From Oxytricha trifallax (lineage: Eukaryota; Ciliophora; Spirotrichea; Sporadotrichida; Oxytrichidae), in NCBI GenBank assembly GCA_000711775.1, contig ARYC01001542.1:22492-86491 (forward strand): 64,000 nt of DNA, read 5' to 3'. The first letter of the stretch is position 1, and each line of letters begins with the position of its first letter. Shown here piece by piece: positions 20,226-34,029 of this stretch. The translations under genes were made by a program, and so were the position numbers. The notes beneath the pieces were generated by a model, which had not been told where the DNA came from, made no database searches, and saw only the letters and a list, made by a program, of their open reading frames with translations.

Positions 20226-21666
20226 TCACTCAAAACGCACTTTTGGATATTGTGGGTGGGGTCTGAAGTTTATTTTGCTCATCCACTACTTTATCTGTTC
20301 TATCGATATCTCTGCTCTTGTGCTTGGCTTGATTATTATTTACTCAGCCATTATTTCATTTATTGTGATGCTCTTGTCTTGTATATAAATTGTTTGATTC
20401 TTTGTTTTGCATCCTTTTCACACCTTGTAGAGTAGAAATCATTTCGAGGCATATCGAACTCGACTATTATTGCTGCCAGAGCCCACACATCCCATTGAGA
20501 ATCTCCATCTCTCCAGTCTTCTCTTTCTGGATAATAACCAGGAGTTCCCATAACGCTGCCTAGACTTGATACCTCAACTCTTTAAGCTCTATTGAAATCA
20601 ATTATAGTCACTCTTACAAATGAAAAGTTTATCATTATATTCTCAGGCTTCAAATCTCTGTGTACAAAACCAAATTTGTGAAGCTCTTTCACACCCTGAA
20701 TAGTTTGCGTTGTTATTAAAGCAAGCTACTTATGATTCCTTTGATCAGGTATAAAATCTCTGAGTGTCATTTCAAAGAGTGGAAGCCTAAAAGCAACATG
20801 ATCTTTGCCTAGGAGAATATCATCTAGCTCTATTAAGTATCTACACTCTTTAAACTTTGCTTAAGTGAGTACTTGATACTCATTAGCAAATTCCATTTAG
20901 AATTTATCGTCACTCAAGAGATACTTGAAGGGATAAATCTTGTAAGCATATCGATGATCATTCATAACTTTCTTATCAAAGGAGTCCTCTAGGATAAGGT
21001 AACTCTTAAGGGAAGTGTCTTAATCAATTTAAGCGAGTACTGGAATTTTCTTGAATTGAATTTTTATCATAATTTTTGTAAGCTCAGACGCTAAGAGGTT
21101 GCGTGCCTTCATAACACATTCTGCTTCATTTGCATGTTCGAGTACCACAGGTCGAAGTGATTCTCTTCTTTTTCTTTTGGATAGAAGCTTCAATTCATTC
21201 TCTTAATTTTCAACTTCTATTTCTTTCTTGTGAGCTTTTAAAAGATGCTTCTTTAAATCTCTAGTATTAGAGTATTGCTTATGGCACTCAAAGCAATCGT
21301 GCTTTCCATCAATTTTATCATGCTTTAAGTTTTCAGTTGGCTTGGCTCTTCTATGCTCCTTCATTTGTCTGTACCAACTAGACTTATGAGCAAAATCTCT
21401 CTCACACTTCTCATAATAATACACTTGTACTTCTTCATCTTTAATAGAAATTTCATTTATTACTTTCTCCTCCTCTCTGTTCTCAACACTGTCATTTACT
21501 TGATATTCTTAATTTTTATATTAATAATTGGGATCTCTAGTGATAACTCTAGTAGATCTTTGACAGTGTTTTGCTCACAGCTATAACATTTCTTTGTATT
21601 ACCAAAGGAAAGTCTTATTTAATTTGATGGAAGTGAAACTGGCTTTCTCAAAAGGTTACCGCTCAT
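20226..21666 (-). pseudogene. Zinc-finger/kinase gene of TBE-B, frameshifted
   Basis: Starts at ATG 21664-21666 (MSGNLLRK); recognisable end VRFE-TGA at 20226-20228. Retains a finger (CFECHKQYS...H...H) and the kinase motifs HRDLKPEN, DFNRA, MGTPGYYPE and WDVWALAAI. The first finger has lost a Cys (YEKCERDF instead of CELCERDF). At least two frame disruptions, near 21508 and near 20360. Non-functional as it stands. Confidence 0.85.
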
Positions 21667-21829
21667 ATTTAAATTTGAATTTAAAATTATAAAACCTCCT
21701 CTTTAGCAGAGAACCATTTAGTAAAATTTAAAGAGAGAGATCTTTCTTGGAGAGATTTGGTTGTAATATAGTAAGATAGCGAGAGACAAGAAACGAATTA
21801 GCTTTCGAGATAATAGAATCTGTGGCCAT

Positions 21830-22196
21830 TTTTATAATCAACATTAAGTTGAATATAGCACGTACCTATTAAGGAGGTGCACCTAATTAAGTAAGTACTG
21901 CTTTAGGAGGTATTTTGTGATTTTTTGATTAAATTTAGGGTGCTCCTAATTAAGTACTAGCTTTAATTAAAGCTCCTAATTAAGTACGTACCAATTTAAA
22001 TTAAAAAATATAAAACTTTAACTGTAGAAATTGATATCAACCTCTCAAGTTTGAAATCAGTTCTGAAAACCTTCTCCAAATCCTTCTTAGAGCTCCTATA
22101 GGATGCCCATATTTAATAGTAAGTTTTACAGAGGTATATAATTGAAATCAATAAACTTAAATTTGAATATCATTCTCTCTTAGATCTGTAAACAAG
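21830..22196. promoter_or_regulatory. Type II divergent intergenic region
   Basis: Lies between the divergent kinase and 22 kDa genes of TBE-B. Contains repeated GTAC and CCTAATTAAGTAC motifs around 21860-21990, matching the TBE-E region at 53165-53315. Confidence 0.45.
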
Positions 22197-22949
22197 ATGG
22201 AGTCAATGAATAGATGCAATGAAAAGAGTGCAAGCACAAGAATTGATTCAAAGATTTAGAAGCAAGGAAGATTTGCACCGCTATCTGGTGCAGCAAGGTA
22301 AGGAACTCATAGTAATCTTGACTATGTAGTTGGTTTGTTTCTGCCAACGATGGAAGGCACTAAAATTTCATTTCTAAGAGCGATACTCTGTGGAGAGAAG
22401 AAAGCATTGAAAGCTTAAGATATAACGTTTGCAGAGATTCCAAACTATCCTGAAATCTCAGTGACTAATTTATATGACGATGCAATGAATGACCAAGAGG
22501 ATCTGCAGTACTTGCCAACTAAGAAGCAGTTGTCTAACAAACTACCTGAAAGAAATTATTTCTTTGGTATACTTGCAACAATCAAAGGTGATTACTTTAA
22601 AGAAATTATTCAAGAATCTCATAAAAAGAGGTGTAGCATCTCTCCAGAAGATAAGGACAAACAGGGGATCAAGATAAGTGAGAGCTGGTTATAAGAGTTG
22701 CAGAAGCACCCATATATTTCAAGTAAGATTTGTAGTTTAACTCTTTAGAAAAATCTGGTACTGGCATCTTCTTGATGAAGGAATAGAGCAAGCTTCACAG
22801 AGAGCGAAAGTCGCAGACAAAGTATGAAGTTAGCAAGAGACTTTATTCAAATATTTAGCCTCCAGAGTCAATGAACATAGATGCTGGAGCTGGCAGCAAG
22901 AGAAGAAAAGAAAGAGAAGCCAGCTTCTACGAAAGGATTTTAAATGTGA
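22197..22949 (+). pseudogene. 22 kDa gene of TBE-B, frameshifted
   Basis: Begins MESMN, then a 1-nt insertion near 22212 breaks the frame relative to TBE-E. Intron 1 (22298-22329, 32 nt, GTAAGG...ATGTAG) and intron 2 (22723-22748, 26 nt, GTAAGA...CTTTAG) are at the conserved sites. A ~32-nt deletion lies near 22907. The middle, with LPTKKQLSNKLPERNYFF, is well preserved. Confidence 0.8.
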
Positions 22950-22958
22950 CTTATATAT

Positions 22959-24015
22959 TCCTTAACTTAACTATAAAGTTTATTTGTATACATTCACTCT
23001 CCCTTCTTTCGCACACTTTTAAGCCAACTAATTGTCTACTATCTTAGCTGAACTTTTGATAAAGTCGACTGTATCGATTGGTAGGTCATGCATCAAGTGG
23101 TATAGCAATAGTTTTTTATAATGACCTTTAAGTATACCACAGTAGAATTTTATTCCATTAAACTGCGGACTGTAAGATACGTTGAACACTGGTGTTATTC
23201 CAAGTTGTTCATAACTCTTCTTTGTTTCTTTTGTCTTATGAACAGAAAGTTTATTAACGAATAGTATGTTCAGGGAACTTCTCTCTTAGTTGTTTTAAGA
23301 ATTTAATATACTGCTCTGTTATAATAGAGCGAGGATGAATAAGATAAGCTTCTAAACCAGCATCCTCGCTAATACCTCCAAGAATTGCCATTGTTTATAC
23401 CTTAACTTTCTAGTCATATACTTCTATATTACTATGTCTCTTATACCAAGACTTCTAGATGAAAGTATTGAAGGTAAACACAGCCTAGCCAGCATGTATA
23501 AATTTAATATTATTCTATTAAGCTCTCTTCATTTAATCATAAATATAATTTAAGTTGTTGTTGTAAAATAGCAGAGTGTAATCAATTACTCTCTTGATAC
23601 GATTAACACCTTTGTAAGAGATACTATTTCGTTTATAAATGTTGGCTACAGATTATGCAGAGATCTTCAGCTCATGGAACTGACGATGAAACATGATAGC
23701 TCGTTGGTCGAGAGAGAAGTGAGCCCAATACTTCAAAGTTTTTTCATTGAGAAGATAGTCTATATGCTTCTAAAGGAACTTTGATTTCCTCTTAGACTTA
23801 GAATTCAGCTATTATTGCTTTAATTCCAATGCAAGCAAGAAGTGAGAGCAAATAGTTGATGGACTTCGCTTTTAGAGCAGCGCGATAGACTTATAGTTAA
23901 GTACTGGTTTGACTTATTCACTGTATATATCACATCCATATCGCAGTTTAAACACTAAATCTATATACTCTTCTTCATAAATAGACCCCAAAAGCTTGTA
24001 ATCATTGTCTAGCAT
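22959..24015 (-). pseudogene. Transposase of TBE-B, catalytically dead
   Basis: Starts ATG 24013-24015. The first catalytic Asp is Gly (HAGQAVF; codon at 23488-23490) and the second is Asn (FVNKLSVH, near 23252). A deletion and frameshift lie just before the second motif, and the TGA stop is mutated to GGA, so the frame runs on into the 22 kDa antisense region. It cannot be an active DD34E transposase. Confidence 0.85.
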
Positions 24016-24099
24016 TTAATTAATAACCCCAACCCCTAACAAATTCCCTACAAATCAAAGCACTTATAAACTTCATTAAGGGGTTTAGGGGTATTGAAT

Positions 24100-27000
24100 G
24101 CCATCTAAGAATTAGTAATTATCTACAAATCAAAGCAGAAAAATTCCAGGAAAAAAATCTAAGTGAAATGTGAATTTAAGTGCATGTTTAATTCTTTCAT
24201 ACTAAAATAATAGAAATTTAAAAATCAAAAACATAAATAATAGCTCTAAAAAACAATTTGAGATCCCAATTGATATATAAAGTTTTTTTTCATGTTCCAT
24301 TTAAGTTATAGATACAAAATCCTCATATGATCAATGAATACAGAACATAACATAAATTCTCTCATAAAAATAGAATGAATTTGTTTTAAAAATAAAAAAA
24401 AAGAGTTTTGTTAATTTTACAACATTAACAAAAGATCTTCTAGAATAAGTAAAATAATATATTTTTTCAATGGATATCAGAATTGAATTACTTATAATTT
24501 TATGAAATACTATAGTTATTTATTGATTCTGATTTCAATAACTATTAGTAATACCTAACTATATTAATCATCAATTTAAATTAAAAATCTCATTAACAAT
24601 ACTCAAAGAAATTGATCAAAATATCGAGAGCGATTAAAATTATAAAGTTTTTTCATGCATAAATTTATTATGATAAATCTGGGAATATTATAGGGACTAC
24701 ATTAAAAACAACCACAAATTATTAAATTGAAGATTGTGAAAATTACATGTTAATATCTAATTAATTTTTATATTCAAAATAAAATTAATAAAGCTATGCT
24801 CAATAATAAAATCAAAGAATGATTTAAAAAAGCTCTAAGATTAACTTTAAACTATTGCAAATTAATATTTATAGAGCATTCTCAAAAAAATATGGTTGTT
24901 GTTGAATGAAAAGAAACTCGAAATAAAAATAGTAAAATCAATATTTCTCAATTTTACTGTTACGATTAATTTTAATTCAGAAAGAATGTTCAAAGCATAA
25001 CGAAACAAAACAAAATCTTTCAAAATTTTAAGGGAATCATTTTTTTGGAATCTCAGTTAAAATTCATTGAGTTATTTGAATAAAAATGTAATTTTTGCAT
25101 AAAATACTCAATTTTTAACAAAAAATATATAAATATATATTAAAAGCTGAAAAATAAATAATTTAAGTATTTGACACTTTTATACAAACTAACTATATTG
25201 AATATGACTAAAAAGTAAACATGGAGTATATTAAGAAAATTATTAATAAGCTTAATATATTTTTATCACGTTTAAATACGATTTGATAATAATAAAACTG
25301 TATTTTTTTATTAATTAATGAATCAAAATTTTTTTAAAAAAATTTTACTAATTTTATGAAGATTTATAAGATTTTTATTAGAAAATTTTTTATTCCTAAT
25401 TTGTTTTATGGGTAATTTATTATTCATAAATTAATTTTTATAAAGCCTATTGAATAAAGTTATATTGCAATTAAATCTATAAAGAATTAAGATTAATTTT
25501 AAATGTAATATAGTTTCAAAGATTAACTTTAGACTATAGTAGAAAACTCATTATTAACTAATTTTATAGGAGCTTTTAATATGATAAAAGTGAAAAAATT
25601 ATAGATAAAATAAAGAAAGTTGATTTTTTTAACTTATAAAATATATATTAATATTTATACATTAAATTGATGCATTAACATTTTTTTGAAAGTAGGTGAT
25701 GTATCTTAAAATTATTATAATTTTTAAATTGCCTAATCATAAACTTTGACCGATATAGAAATGAATGAATATAAAACAAATAAATATTGAGAAAGAAATC
25801 AGGGGTTTAGAAAACTGTATACTTCGAAGAAAATAGTTTTAAAAGAGTGAATTCCGGTTAAATGCCTTATTAAAATAGCCTTCAATGACCAGACTCGTGA
25901 AACTAATAATTAGAAAGAATACTAATTAATTATTTACTTTAAATATTAACCTTTATGCTATAATGGTCTCCTGATCTATAAACCAATAATGATATATTGG
26001 ATCTGATTTGACATATAAGGCCATCAATTACGAAATAAGAAATCTTATAAAATTCTTCTAGCATCTCCTTTATGGTGGATAAACCATTCTCATCACTTCA
26101 GCTACTCATTTCAGGATGTAAAATATCCTTTAAGATCTAAGTAAATTCTTTAAGGATATTGCTGGAATATTTTTTGTGGAAAAGGATAAGCTGGAGGCAT
26201 TTCACGATTTTGAGCATTATTAATCATCAAATAAAGCTTTAAATCTATTGAAATGCTCTAATTATAGTAGATGTTCCAATAAATTGAGAAATAAGTTTAC
26301 TTTTTTCTTATTTCGAGAAGTGATCATAAAAATAGACGATAACATAAAAAAGTAAACTATTATAAATGACAACCAATTGTAAAATAATAAGTAGTTAACA
26401 AATCAATTTCTTTCTTTAAAATGAAATAAAATTGTATGAAATATTCAAAAATCGCTAAAATTCAGGAGCCTCATCATTAGCTGCTAATATAAAAATTTAC
26501 CAAGCATCCTTCCAGACTTATTTAAGTTTAATTTGCTTAATAACTATAGTCTATTTGTAGCTTTAAAGGCAGCTATTTAGTTCAAATTACTTTATTAAAG
26601 AAGTATAAGAATGACAAAAATCAAAACAATTATTAGTGATATCCTATAATATAATTAAAGAGAAAAGTTGATATGACTCATTAACATCCTAATTTTATTA
26701 AATATTTAAATCTAAAATTTCAGCAATAATAAATAGCTTCATTCCTGAAGACTTTTTACTTTAAAAAAATTACATGGTAAATTTAAATATAAACAACTAA
26801 ATATACATTGCCAAATTAAACTTTAGCGGCAACAATCTTTAAGTCATAAATCTGGGTGTGGTCTTTGCTAGTTAAATTACAGTACTAATTAATGAAATCA
26901 AAGAGTGACGTCAAAGTGTTAAAAAAAACAACTACTTAAATTTGATCTTTTAAAAATCTTTTGCCTAACTTAAAAGGTTTTCGATAACTTGAGTAAATAT

Positions 27001-28306
27001 CATTTAAAATTCTTTCTCTCTCTCAAGTCGATGACTTCATTAGAAAAATAAATAAAATTAATTCTAATTTAAGAAAAAACAAAATAATTCAACATCCTCT
27101 ATCAACTGAGGTGATCAAGTATGATTTTATGATAAAAATAAAGTATATTCGTATAATTTAATTAATGAGCATAATAACTGTGTGGCAAGCAAGCTTTAAT
27201 CAAGAGATAAGCTTATCAATCCATTACTTAAGAAATGAAATGCACTTAATATAATTCAAAAAGAAATTCAAATAAATCATATAATATAAAAAGAAAATAG
27301 CAAATATTTTTATAGGGGACTAAAAGGCAATAAAAAATGCATTTTTTCTTATCAAAAATAATGGTTAGTTTATATTAATATATGAAATCACATGTTCCCT
27401 TGGTAAATTTTTTATTTATTTTTTATGGAAACAAAAAACAAATGTAATTTTAAAATATAATTTTGGCTTTTAAATGATGAAATTTCAGAAAGTTTTTAAA
27501 AATTATAGCAATTTTAAATTATAGAACAATTTCAATTTCTTTTGAGTATATATTGGCTTGAAATTATGAATGCTTAGATTTTTTGTTAATAAACTCATAA
27601 CAATAAATAAGTCCACCTTAGGTATTAACCTTTGCATTAACTTTTTTTTACAAATATAAAACATAAATTCAAGCATTTGACGTATTAAAATTCGTATCAT
27701 TTTCAGGCAAACTTCTTCTATTTCACTCATTTTGCAGGACTTTGATTTATATATTTTTTAATTATTTCTTTTAGTATTTTTTAATTTTCAAAAAGGTGTG
27801 GTCTCTAAATGAACATAGCTTGAGATATTGAAATATTATAAAACAATTTACATTAATTAATTTTAAATGCATAATTTTATAGTGATAATTATCATAAGCA
27901 ATTAGTAATGCGAAATGAGTAAATTTATATTTTTAAATTAACAGATCAAATGCTTGTTTGTATTCAATCGAACTTTATTTTCTACAATAAATTCGCTACT
28001 ATTTTTTCCAAGCGACTAATTTAGGAAGATTTCAGCATGTGTATGAATTAATTATTCTATCTTTTCACAGATTTATGAAATTAGCAAATATTTTCCGAAA
28101 AATTAATAAATAATAGAATCCAACATTTTCAATTCCTTTTTCGATATTGTCTCCTTCATCATCATTAACTAAAACGAAATCATTTCTCATCAGATCTACT
28201 TTAATAAATATTGATGAAGTTTTCTTTTAACAAATTAATATGAGAAATGTTTGTTCCAAATAAGTATAGAAATTAAGTAAAGAATTTTGCTTTTCTATTA
28301 ATTTGC
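24100..28306. other. 4.2 kb AT-rich spacer without recognisable genes
   Basis: Extremely AT-rich. Short open frames exist on both strands (for example minus 27487-27730 and plus 26040-26270) but none carries a recognisable motif or a composition different from chance. No inverted repeats or transposon ends found by eye. Likely germline-limited DNA. Confidence 0.4.
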
Positions 28307-28411
28307 ATTCAAAACCCCAAAACCCCTTAGTGAGGTTTATAAGTGCTTTGATTTGTAGGGTATAGTTGGGGTCTTATTGGGGTTAGTTGAGAAATTAGGT
28401 CATATTGCAAA

Positions 28412-29476
28412 ATGAGAAATAGAAATTAGCGAAATTTAGGGTCTATTTATGATGAGTAATATTTAGATTTACTGCTTAAGCTTAGGTATGGTACAAGTAT
28501 TAATATAGACTAAGTCAAACCAGTGTTGAATTATACAGCCATAGCAAGACTCCTACACAAGAGTGCCCCAACTGTTAGGTATCATTGCTTGTTAGCTGTT
28601 TAACATTATAACTCAGGCTCTTGAAAACATCCTGCAAGAAAATAAAAGTTCTCACAGGTCCATATTGACTATCTCTGTGACTCTAAGACATTAAAGTATT
28701 GGGCTCACTTTCCTCTTGACTAACGAGCTGTCATGTTTCATCGCAAGTTTCCAGACATGCGTATCTCTCCTTAGACTATAGCCAATATTTATAGACGAAA
28801 TGGTATTACTTTCAAGACTGTCAACAGAGTTAAGAGAGTGATTGATTTTACAGTGCCATTTTATAGTAATAATTTAAACTATATATATGATTAAATGGAG
28901 AGAGCTATTGATAATAACATCAAGTTCATACATGCAGATGAAGCTGTGTTTACGTTCAACACTTTTATTAATAAGTCATGGTACAAGAAGTATGATAACA
29001 TAGAAGTCTATGACTAAAAAGTAAAGGTAGTCACTCATGCAATTATAACTGGTATAAGTGAAGATTCAGGCCTAGAGAATTATGTGATTCACCCTCGCTC
29101 TATTAAACGAGAGTAATACATAGAGTTCCTACATAAGCTCAGAGAGAAGTATAGCAACCAAGAGATCATCCTGTTTGTTAAAAACCTATCAGTTCATAAG
29201 ACTAAGGAGTCTAAGAAAGCTTATGAAGACCTAAACATAACCCCTGTATACAACGTCCCTTATAGCCCTTAATTTAATGGAATAGAATTCTACTGGAGTT
29301 AAATAAACACTCACTAAAAGAAGCTTCTGCTGTATCATCTTATGCATGACTTGCCCATCGATACAGTAGACTTGATTCAAAGCAGCTGTAAGAGAGTGAG
29401 CGTAGATAAGACAACAATTTGTGCGAGAAAGGGAAGAATGAATGTTTATAAATAAGTTTTAGATTTAAACGAATGA
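28412..29476 (+). pseudogene. Transposase of TBE-C, second catalytic Asp lost
   Basis: 355-codon frame from ATG 28412 to TGA 29474. Same in-frame TGA at codon 71 (28622-28624) as in TBE-A and TBE-D; candidate intron 28591-28638. The motif LFVDNLSVH has become FVKNLSVH (AAA at 29180-29182), removing the second metal-binding Asp. HADEAVF and GIEFYW remain. Expected to be inactive. Confidence 0.85.
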
Positions 29477-29482
29477 ATATAT

Positions 29483-30270
29483 TCACATCTTAAAATGACC
29501 CATAAATGGATTTTGCTTCTCTTTCTTCTCCTCTTCTTATGGCTTGCTTGGGCCCATATTTCTTCTCTTAGTGCCAGCTCCTGCATCTATGTTCATTTCA
29601 TCTGGTTTTTAGACATTTTTATAAAGCCTCTTGCTCACCTCATAAATTGTCTGCGACTTTCTTTCTCTGTGAACCTTATTCTTTCATAAGATATATACCA
29701 GTGCCAGATTTTCCTACAAAGTTATATGTTAAAGCTTACTTGAAAGATAAGGATGCTTCTTAAGTTCCTCTAGCCAAGCTGAGCTTACTAGAAAGAATGC
29801 CTTGCTTTTTCTAATCTTCAAGAGAGATAGAATATCGTTTCTTATGTGCTTCTTCAATTATTTCTCTGAGATACTCCTCTTTTATTGTACCAAGAACACC
29901 AAAGAAGAAGTTCCTCTCTGGTAGTTTATTAGAGAGTTGTTTCTTGGTAGGAAGGTAAACTACTTCCTCATCTTACATGGCATCCTCATAAAGATTAGTG
30001 ACTGAAATCTCAGGGTAGTTGGGAATTTCGATTAGTTTAATCTCTTTATTTTTAAAAGCTTTTCTTCTCCTCACAAAGTATTGCTTTCAAGAATGAAATT
30101 TTGGTACCTTCCATCGTTGGAAGGAATAAACTAACTGTATAATATGATAATAGTCATCAAGTTATCTTACCATGTAAAGTTAGGTATCGATAGAGAGCTT
30201 CCTTACTTCTGAATCTTGATATCATTTCTTGAGCCTCGACTCTTTTCATTTGATCATTAAGTGATTCCAT
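29483..30270 (-). pseudogene. 22 kDa gene of TBE-C with compensating indels
   Basis: ATG 30268-30270 to TGA 29483-29485. Introns at 30135-30170 (36 nt) and 29714-29739 (26 nt) are kept. Relative to TBE-A there are small indels near 30061 (+1), 29790 (+4) and 29675 (-5), plus an in-frame 3-nt loss near 29960, so a stretch is read out of frame. Confidence 0.7.
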
Positions 30271-30439
30271 CTTTGTTCCTCTTCCTATTAATGAATTTCA
30301 AATTATAACTTATAGACTTCTGGATCCTATTGTTTAAAATCTTACTATTAAATATGGGCATCTTATAGGAGGTCAACCCTGCAAGATACGTGGAGAAAGT
30401 TTGCAGAAGCTGTAACAAACTGCAGTGATGGAGCTCCAT

Positions 30440-30835
30440 TTTTATCAATTTAGTTCCATTAAATTAGTACTAAATTTGTTTAAATTTAATTAGTACTGGT
30501 ACTAAATTCGTTTAATTTTAATTGGTACCAATTTAATATTACCAAAAATTAATTAGTACCTACTTTTAATCTAAAGAGGTTTTAATGGAAAAGTTCCAAA
30601 ATGGTTTAAAACCTAATTGGTACCAGTACCAACCTGAATTTTTTCTAAGTTGGTACCAAAGTTAAAAATATTAAGCATGAATTTAGAAAATTTATAGTTA
30701 TAAACTTAGTATAAATATGATGTCTAACGCCTAAGAATCACCCATTGTTGTTGCAGTACCAACTCCTATACAAAGTTACTATAACTAGAGAGGTTATTAG
30801 AGCTTTATAATAGAAATTTAAATTTGAATTTAAAC
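30440..30835. promoter_or_regulatory. Divergent intergenic region of TBE-C
   Basis: Same iterated TTAATTAGTACC / TTGGTACCA motifs and pre-ATG palindrome as in TBE-A. Confidence 0.45.
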
Positions 30836-32280
30836 ATGGCGGCTAACTTAAATCGCAAAGCAGTCTCTCTTGGCAGTGGATAATCTTAGCTAAACTTTGG
30901 ATAAACTAAGAAGCAAGAGATCATATACATTGAAAAGGAGCCAGAGCTTAAAGCTCTTGAGTTTGAATCAGAGGTGTTTGTTCTAGAAATAAATATCAGG
31001 AAGCAGAGAGAAGAGATAAGTATTTAAACGCTAATCGAAGATGTTGAGGAGTTAAAAGAACATCTCCCACTAGAAAAGATTAAAGAATTCTAATGTGATG
31101 AATGCTAAAATTTCTTCTCAACTAATTCGAACTTGAAGAGGCACATCAAAGAGATGCACACTGGGAGAGCTAAGATATATTTTAAGCACGAAAAGGTCGA
31201 TGGCAGGTATTAGTGCACGACTTGCATGAAGTCTTACACTCACTCAGCTAAAGTTAAAAGACACATGCAAAAACATCATTTAAGTGAGTTTTAATGCAAG
31301 ATAAAGAAACATAAAAACTTATACCAGCCAAGAGAAAGTCCAATACTGTAGAGTCTTAAAGAGAGCAGGAAGAGAGACTTAAGAAGCAGAAACGTTTTGA
31401 GTCAATGAACCAACCAGCTAATGAATTATATATAGCATGCTTGTAAGAGAGAGCTATGTATATACTTGCATTAAATGCAGTAGATCTCAGTTTTTGCATT
31501 GACAACTATTTACATATTGATGTGCCTAACAAGGCAAAACTCATAGTAGTTGATGAGTATGCTTATAAAATATATCCTTTCAAATATCTTATTAGGAACG
31601 AGCAGTATCAAAATGAGTTTGCCAATGAATACAAAATACTAAGAGAGGCTCATAAAAGGATGCAAGAACTTGCTTAAACTCGATGGAGTTATTCTTGGAC
31701 ATGGTTTTATTGCACTACGACTCAAGAAATTTGAAATGACTCTAAGAGATTATCTCTACCATAATAGATACCCAGATGACTTGAATGAGATACTCACGGA
31801 AATGACCAAGGGTGTGAAAGAGCTGCATGATCTAGGGTATGTTCATAGAGATTTGAAGCCAGAAAATGTAATGCTAAATCTCTGTCCTTTAGAAAAAGTA
31901 GTCATTGATTTCAATAGAGCAATAGGTAAGAAATAGTGACTTTAGCTAAAGTGCTAGGCACACCTGGGTACTTCCCAATAAGAGAGAAGTGGACTAATAG
32001 CTCTGTTTAGTGAGATGTCTGGGCGGTAGCAGCAATTATTTTAGAGTGCGATATGGAAAGTATGTCGTACTTCGGAACAAAGCAAGAAAAGTAATCAATA
32101 AGCATGGCTGTTAAACATATAGAGCAAGAAGATGTATGCACTTAGATTAAGAAAATGGTTGAGATGATCATAGTAAGAGCTCCAGCATATCCAAGATCAT
32201 CATTAGAAGATATACTTGAAACATTAAAGAGAGCTAAGTTCAAGAGATACCACAAAGATAAGCAGATAAAATTTGTTTGA
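30836..32280 (+). pseudogene. Zinc-finger/kinase gene of TBE-C, three frameshifts
   Basis: ATG 30836 and TGA 32278-32280 are kept, but compared with TBE-A it lacks 1 nt near 31290, 2 nt near 31659 and 1 nt near 31924 (net -4). Both zinc fingers, HRDLKPEN and VIDFN are still readable in pieces. Confidence 0.88.
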
Positions 32281-32851
32281 ATTAAGCACATTAATACTCA
32301 TTAAATATTAATTAAATTCACATAAAACTTGCGTTTTCTCTACTAACCCCAATAAGACCCCAACTATACCCTACAAATCAAAGCACTTATAAACCTCACT
32401 AAGGGGTTTTGGGGTATTGATTATAAAAAGATTTTTACTTTAAAAATATTTATAATCTTTAAACATGCGCAATATTTATCAATTATTTGTAATTTTAATG
32501 CTACTTTGGTAATCAGTCTACAGAAGGTAAACCTTTTACAAGCCAAAAAATCTAAATAATATTCTCAAACACTCTATAAAATGAAAAATTCTATGATTTT
32601 ATCCTGTAATGTTTAATTTATAGTTTCTCAATAAAATCTTAGGAAATGCTTTGGGTTTTTAAGAAAAATAGAATAGAAGGAGAAGTTTTAAATTTCAACA
32701 AAAAATAAATAAAATCTAATTAAATAAAACTTTAAGTTACTTCTTTAGGCAATTTAAGATACATTTAAATTCATTTTAAATGACAAAACAAGAAATTACA
32801 GCAAATTAATGTAAAAATCGCTTACAAAAGCTTAGTCAGAGAGGTGATGGA

Positions 32852-33190
32852 ATGAAGAGAAGACATGGAGAAGATGATGAGTATAAATACGAAGAAAATA
32901 ACAAAAAGGAGAAAATACTTTCAAGTGACTATGCTTAAGTCAAGGCAGTAAACTGACAAGAAGAAGAAGTTTAAGTTTATAATAAAGTTGGTGAGTAGAG
33001 AAACTCAAGGTTAGGATAAAATTAAGAAGTCAGCAAATTATCAGCTATAAAATATATATACAAGTCAACAAGAAGATGATAACTATTTAAAGTCTCCTTC
33101 AAGAATAAATTTAAGCAGATTAAAGTCAATTAATATACTGAAATTGATTCACTGACATTTGTAAAGAGATACTATGCGAGAAAAGATTGA
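32852..33190 (+). pseudogene. Coding-like frame with three TGAs, unknown
   Basis: ATG 32852 opens a charged frame (MKRRHGEDDEYKYEENNKKE) broken by TGA at 32954, 33077 and 33188, all in the same frame, with protein-like sequence between (YTEIDSLTFVKRYYARKD). Could be a decayed gene; the spacing of TGAs is not far from chance for this base composition. 32423-32851 is AT-rich with nothing seen. Confidence 0.3.
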
Positions 33191-34029
33191 AGATGGAGTT
33201 TGAAAATACATGCCTAAGTGTGAATGCTCGAATCACCATGAAAATGGCATCAGAAATGTTAAATAAACTCACTCGCAAACAATTCACCAAAGCATAATCA
33301 AACGCTTCAATTGAAAGAATGAAAATATGTTTAAATTGGCAATAAATTAATGATAATCTTTTCTAATATGATAAAAAACTTATTGAGGTAAGTAAAATGC
33401 ATTTTAGTATCGATTTATTTTCAATAATTCATCCACATTATTTTAAGAAAATAATAAACTGGTGGAAATAAATAAGCGTAGATATTTTGTAGGAGGAAAT
33501 TAGTTCCTTTTTTTAGGATAATCTCTATAATTAAATACCATTTCTTTCATTAAAGACAAAGAATAAAAATATTTTAAAAAATATATAAATTTCTCTTTGG
33601 AATTAACAATTTTCCTATATTAGCTCCCTCTCATTTATATATAGTTGTTTTTTTAAATAAATAAATAATTGACTTGATGGTAATTGTTGCCTATCATAAT
33701 AGCAAAATTAAGTTTAGTATAAATCAAAATTATTTTAATCATAAGTTAATAATTAATAATTATCAATGTTATTGAAGTTGTTTAATTATTTTAGTAGTTC
33801 ATGCAAATAAACTGGAGAGCGTAATCTTAAAAGGAAAAAAACTCTCTTTCGCATTGCTTTTAAATCCTAAATACAGTGCATAAGAAGCAATTTTCAATTA
33901 AAATACTTAAGTTAATGAAATCATCAATTTGCTTGTCAATATTTTGTAAAATATAGATCAAATACAATTTATTAATTTAGAAAATTCATCGTAATTTAAT
34001 TGCACTTGGGACATATCACCCAAATTTAA

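Larger units (their letters stand above)
20111..24096 (-). mobile_element. TBE-B, type II TBE in reverse orientation, decayed (3986 bp)
   Basis: Ends CAAACCCTAAACCC... and the inverted ...GGGTTTAGGGGTATTG are mutated versions of the C4A4 TBE end. The target duplication is AAT (20108-20110 and 24097-24099). The three genes are present but all are broken. The shared internal promoter sequence and end sequence place it with TBE-E and TBE-F (type II). Confidence 0.93.
28310..32419 (+). mobile_element. TBE-C, complete type I TBE with decayed genes (4110 bp)
   Basis: C4A4 ends at both sides and an ATT target duplication (28307-28309, 32420-32422). Very similar to TBE-A along its whole length, so a recent relative, yet all three genes carry disabling changes. 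The right end has GGGGTATTG instead of GGGGTTTTG. Confidence 0.95.

Noticed and set aside
24100-28306. Minus frame 27487-27730 and plus frame 26040-26270 as genes
   Set aside because: Composition is that of translated AT-rich DNA and no motif is recognisable.
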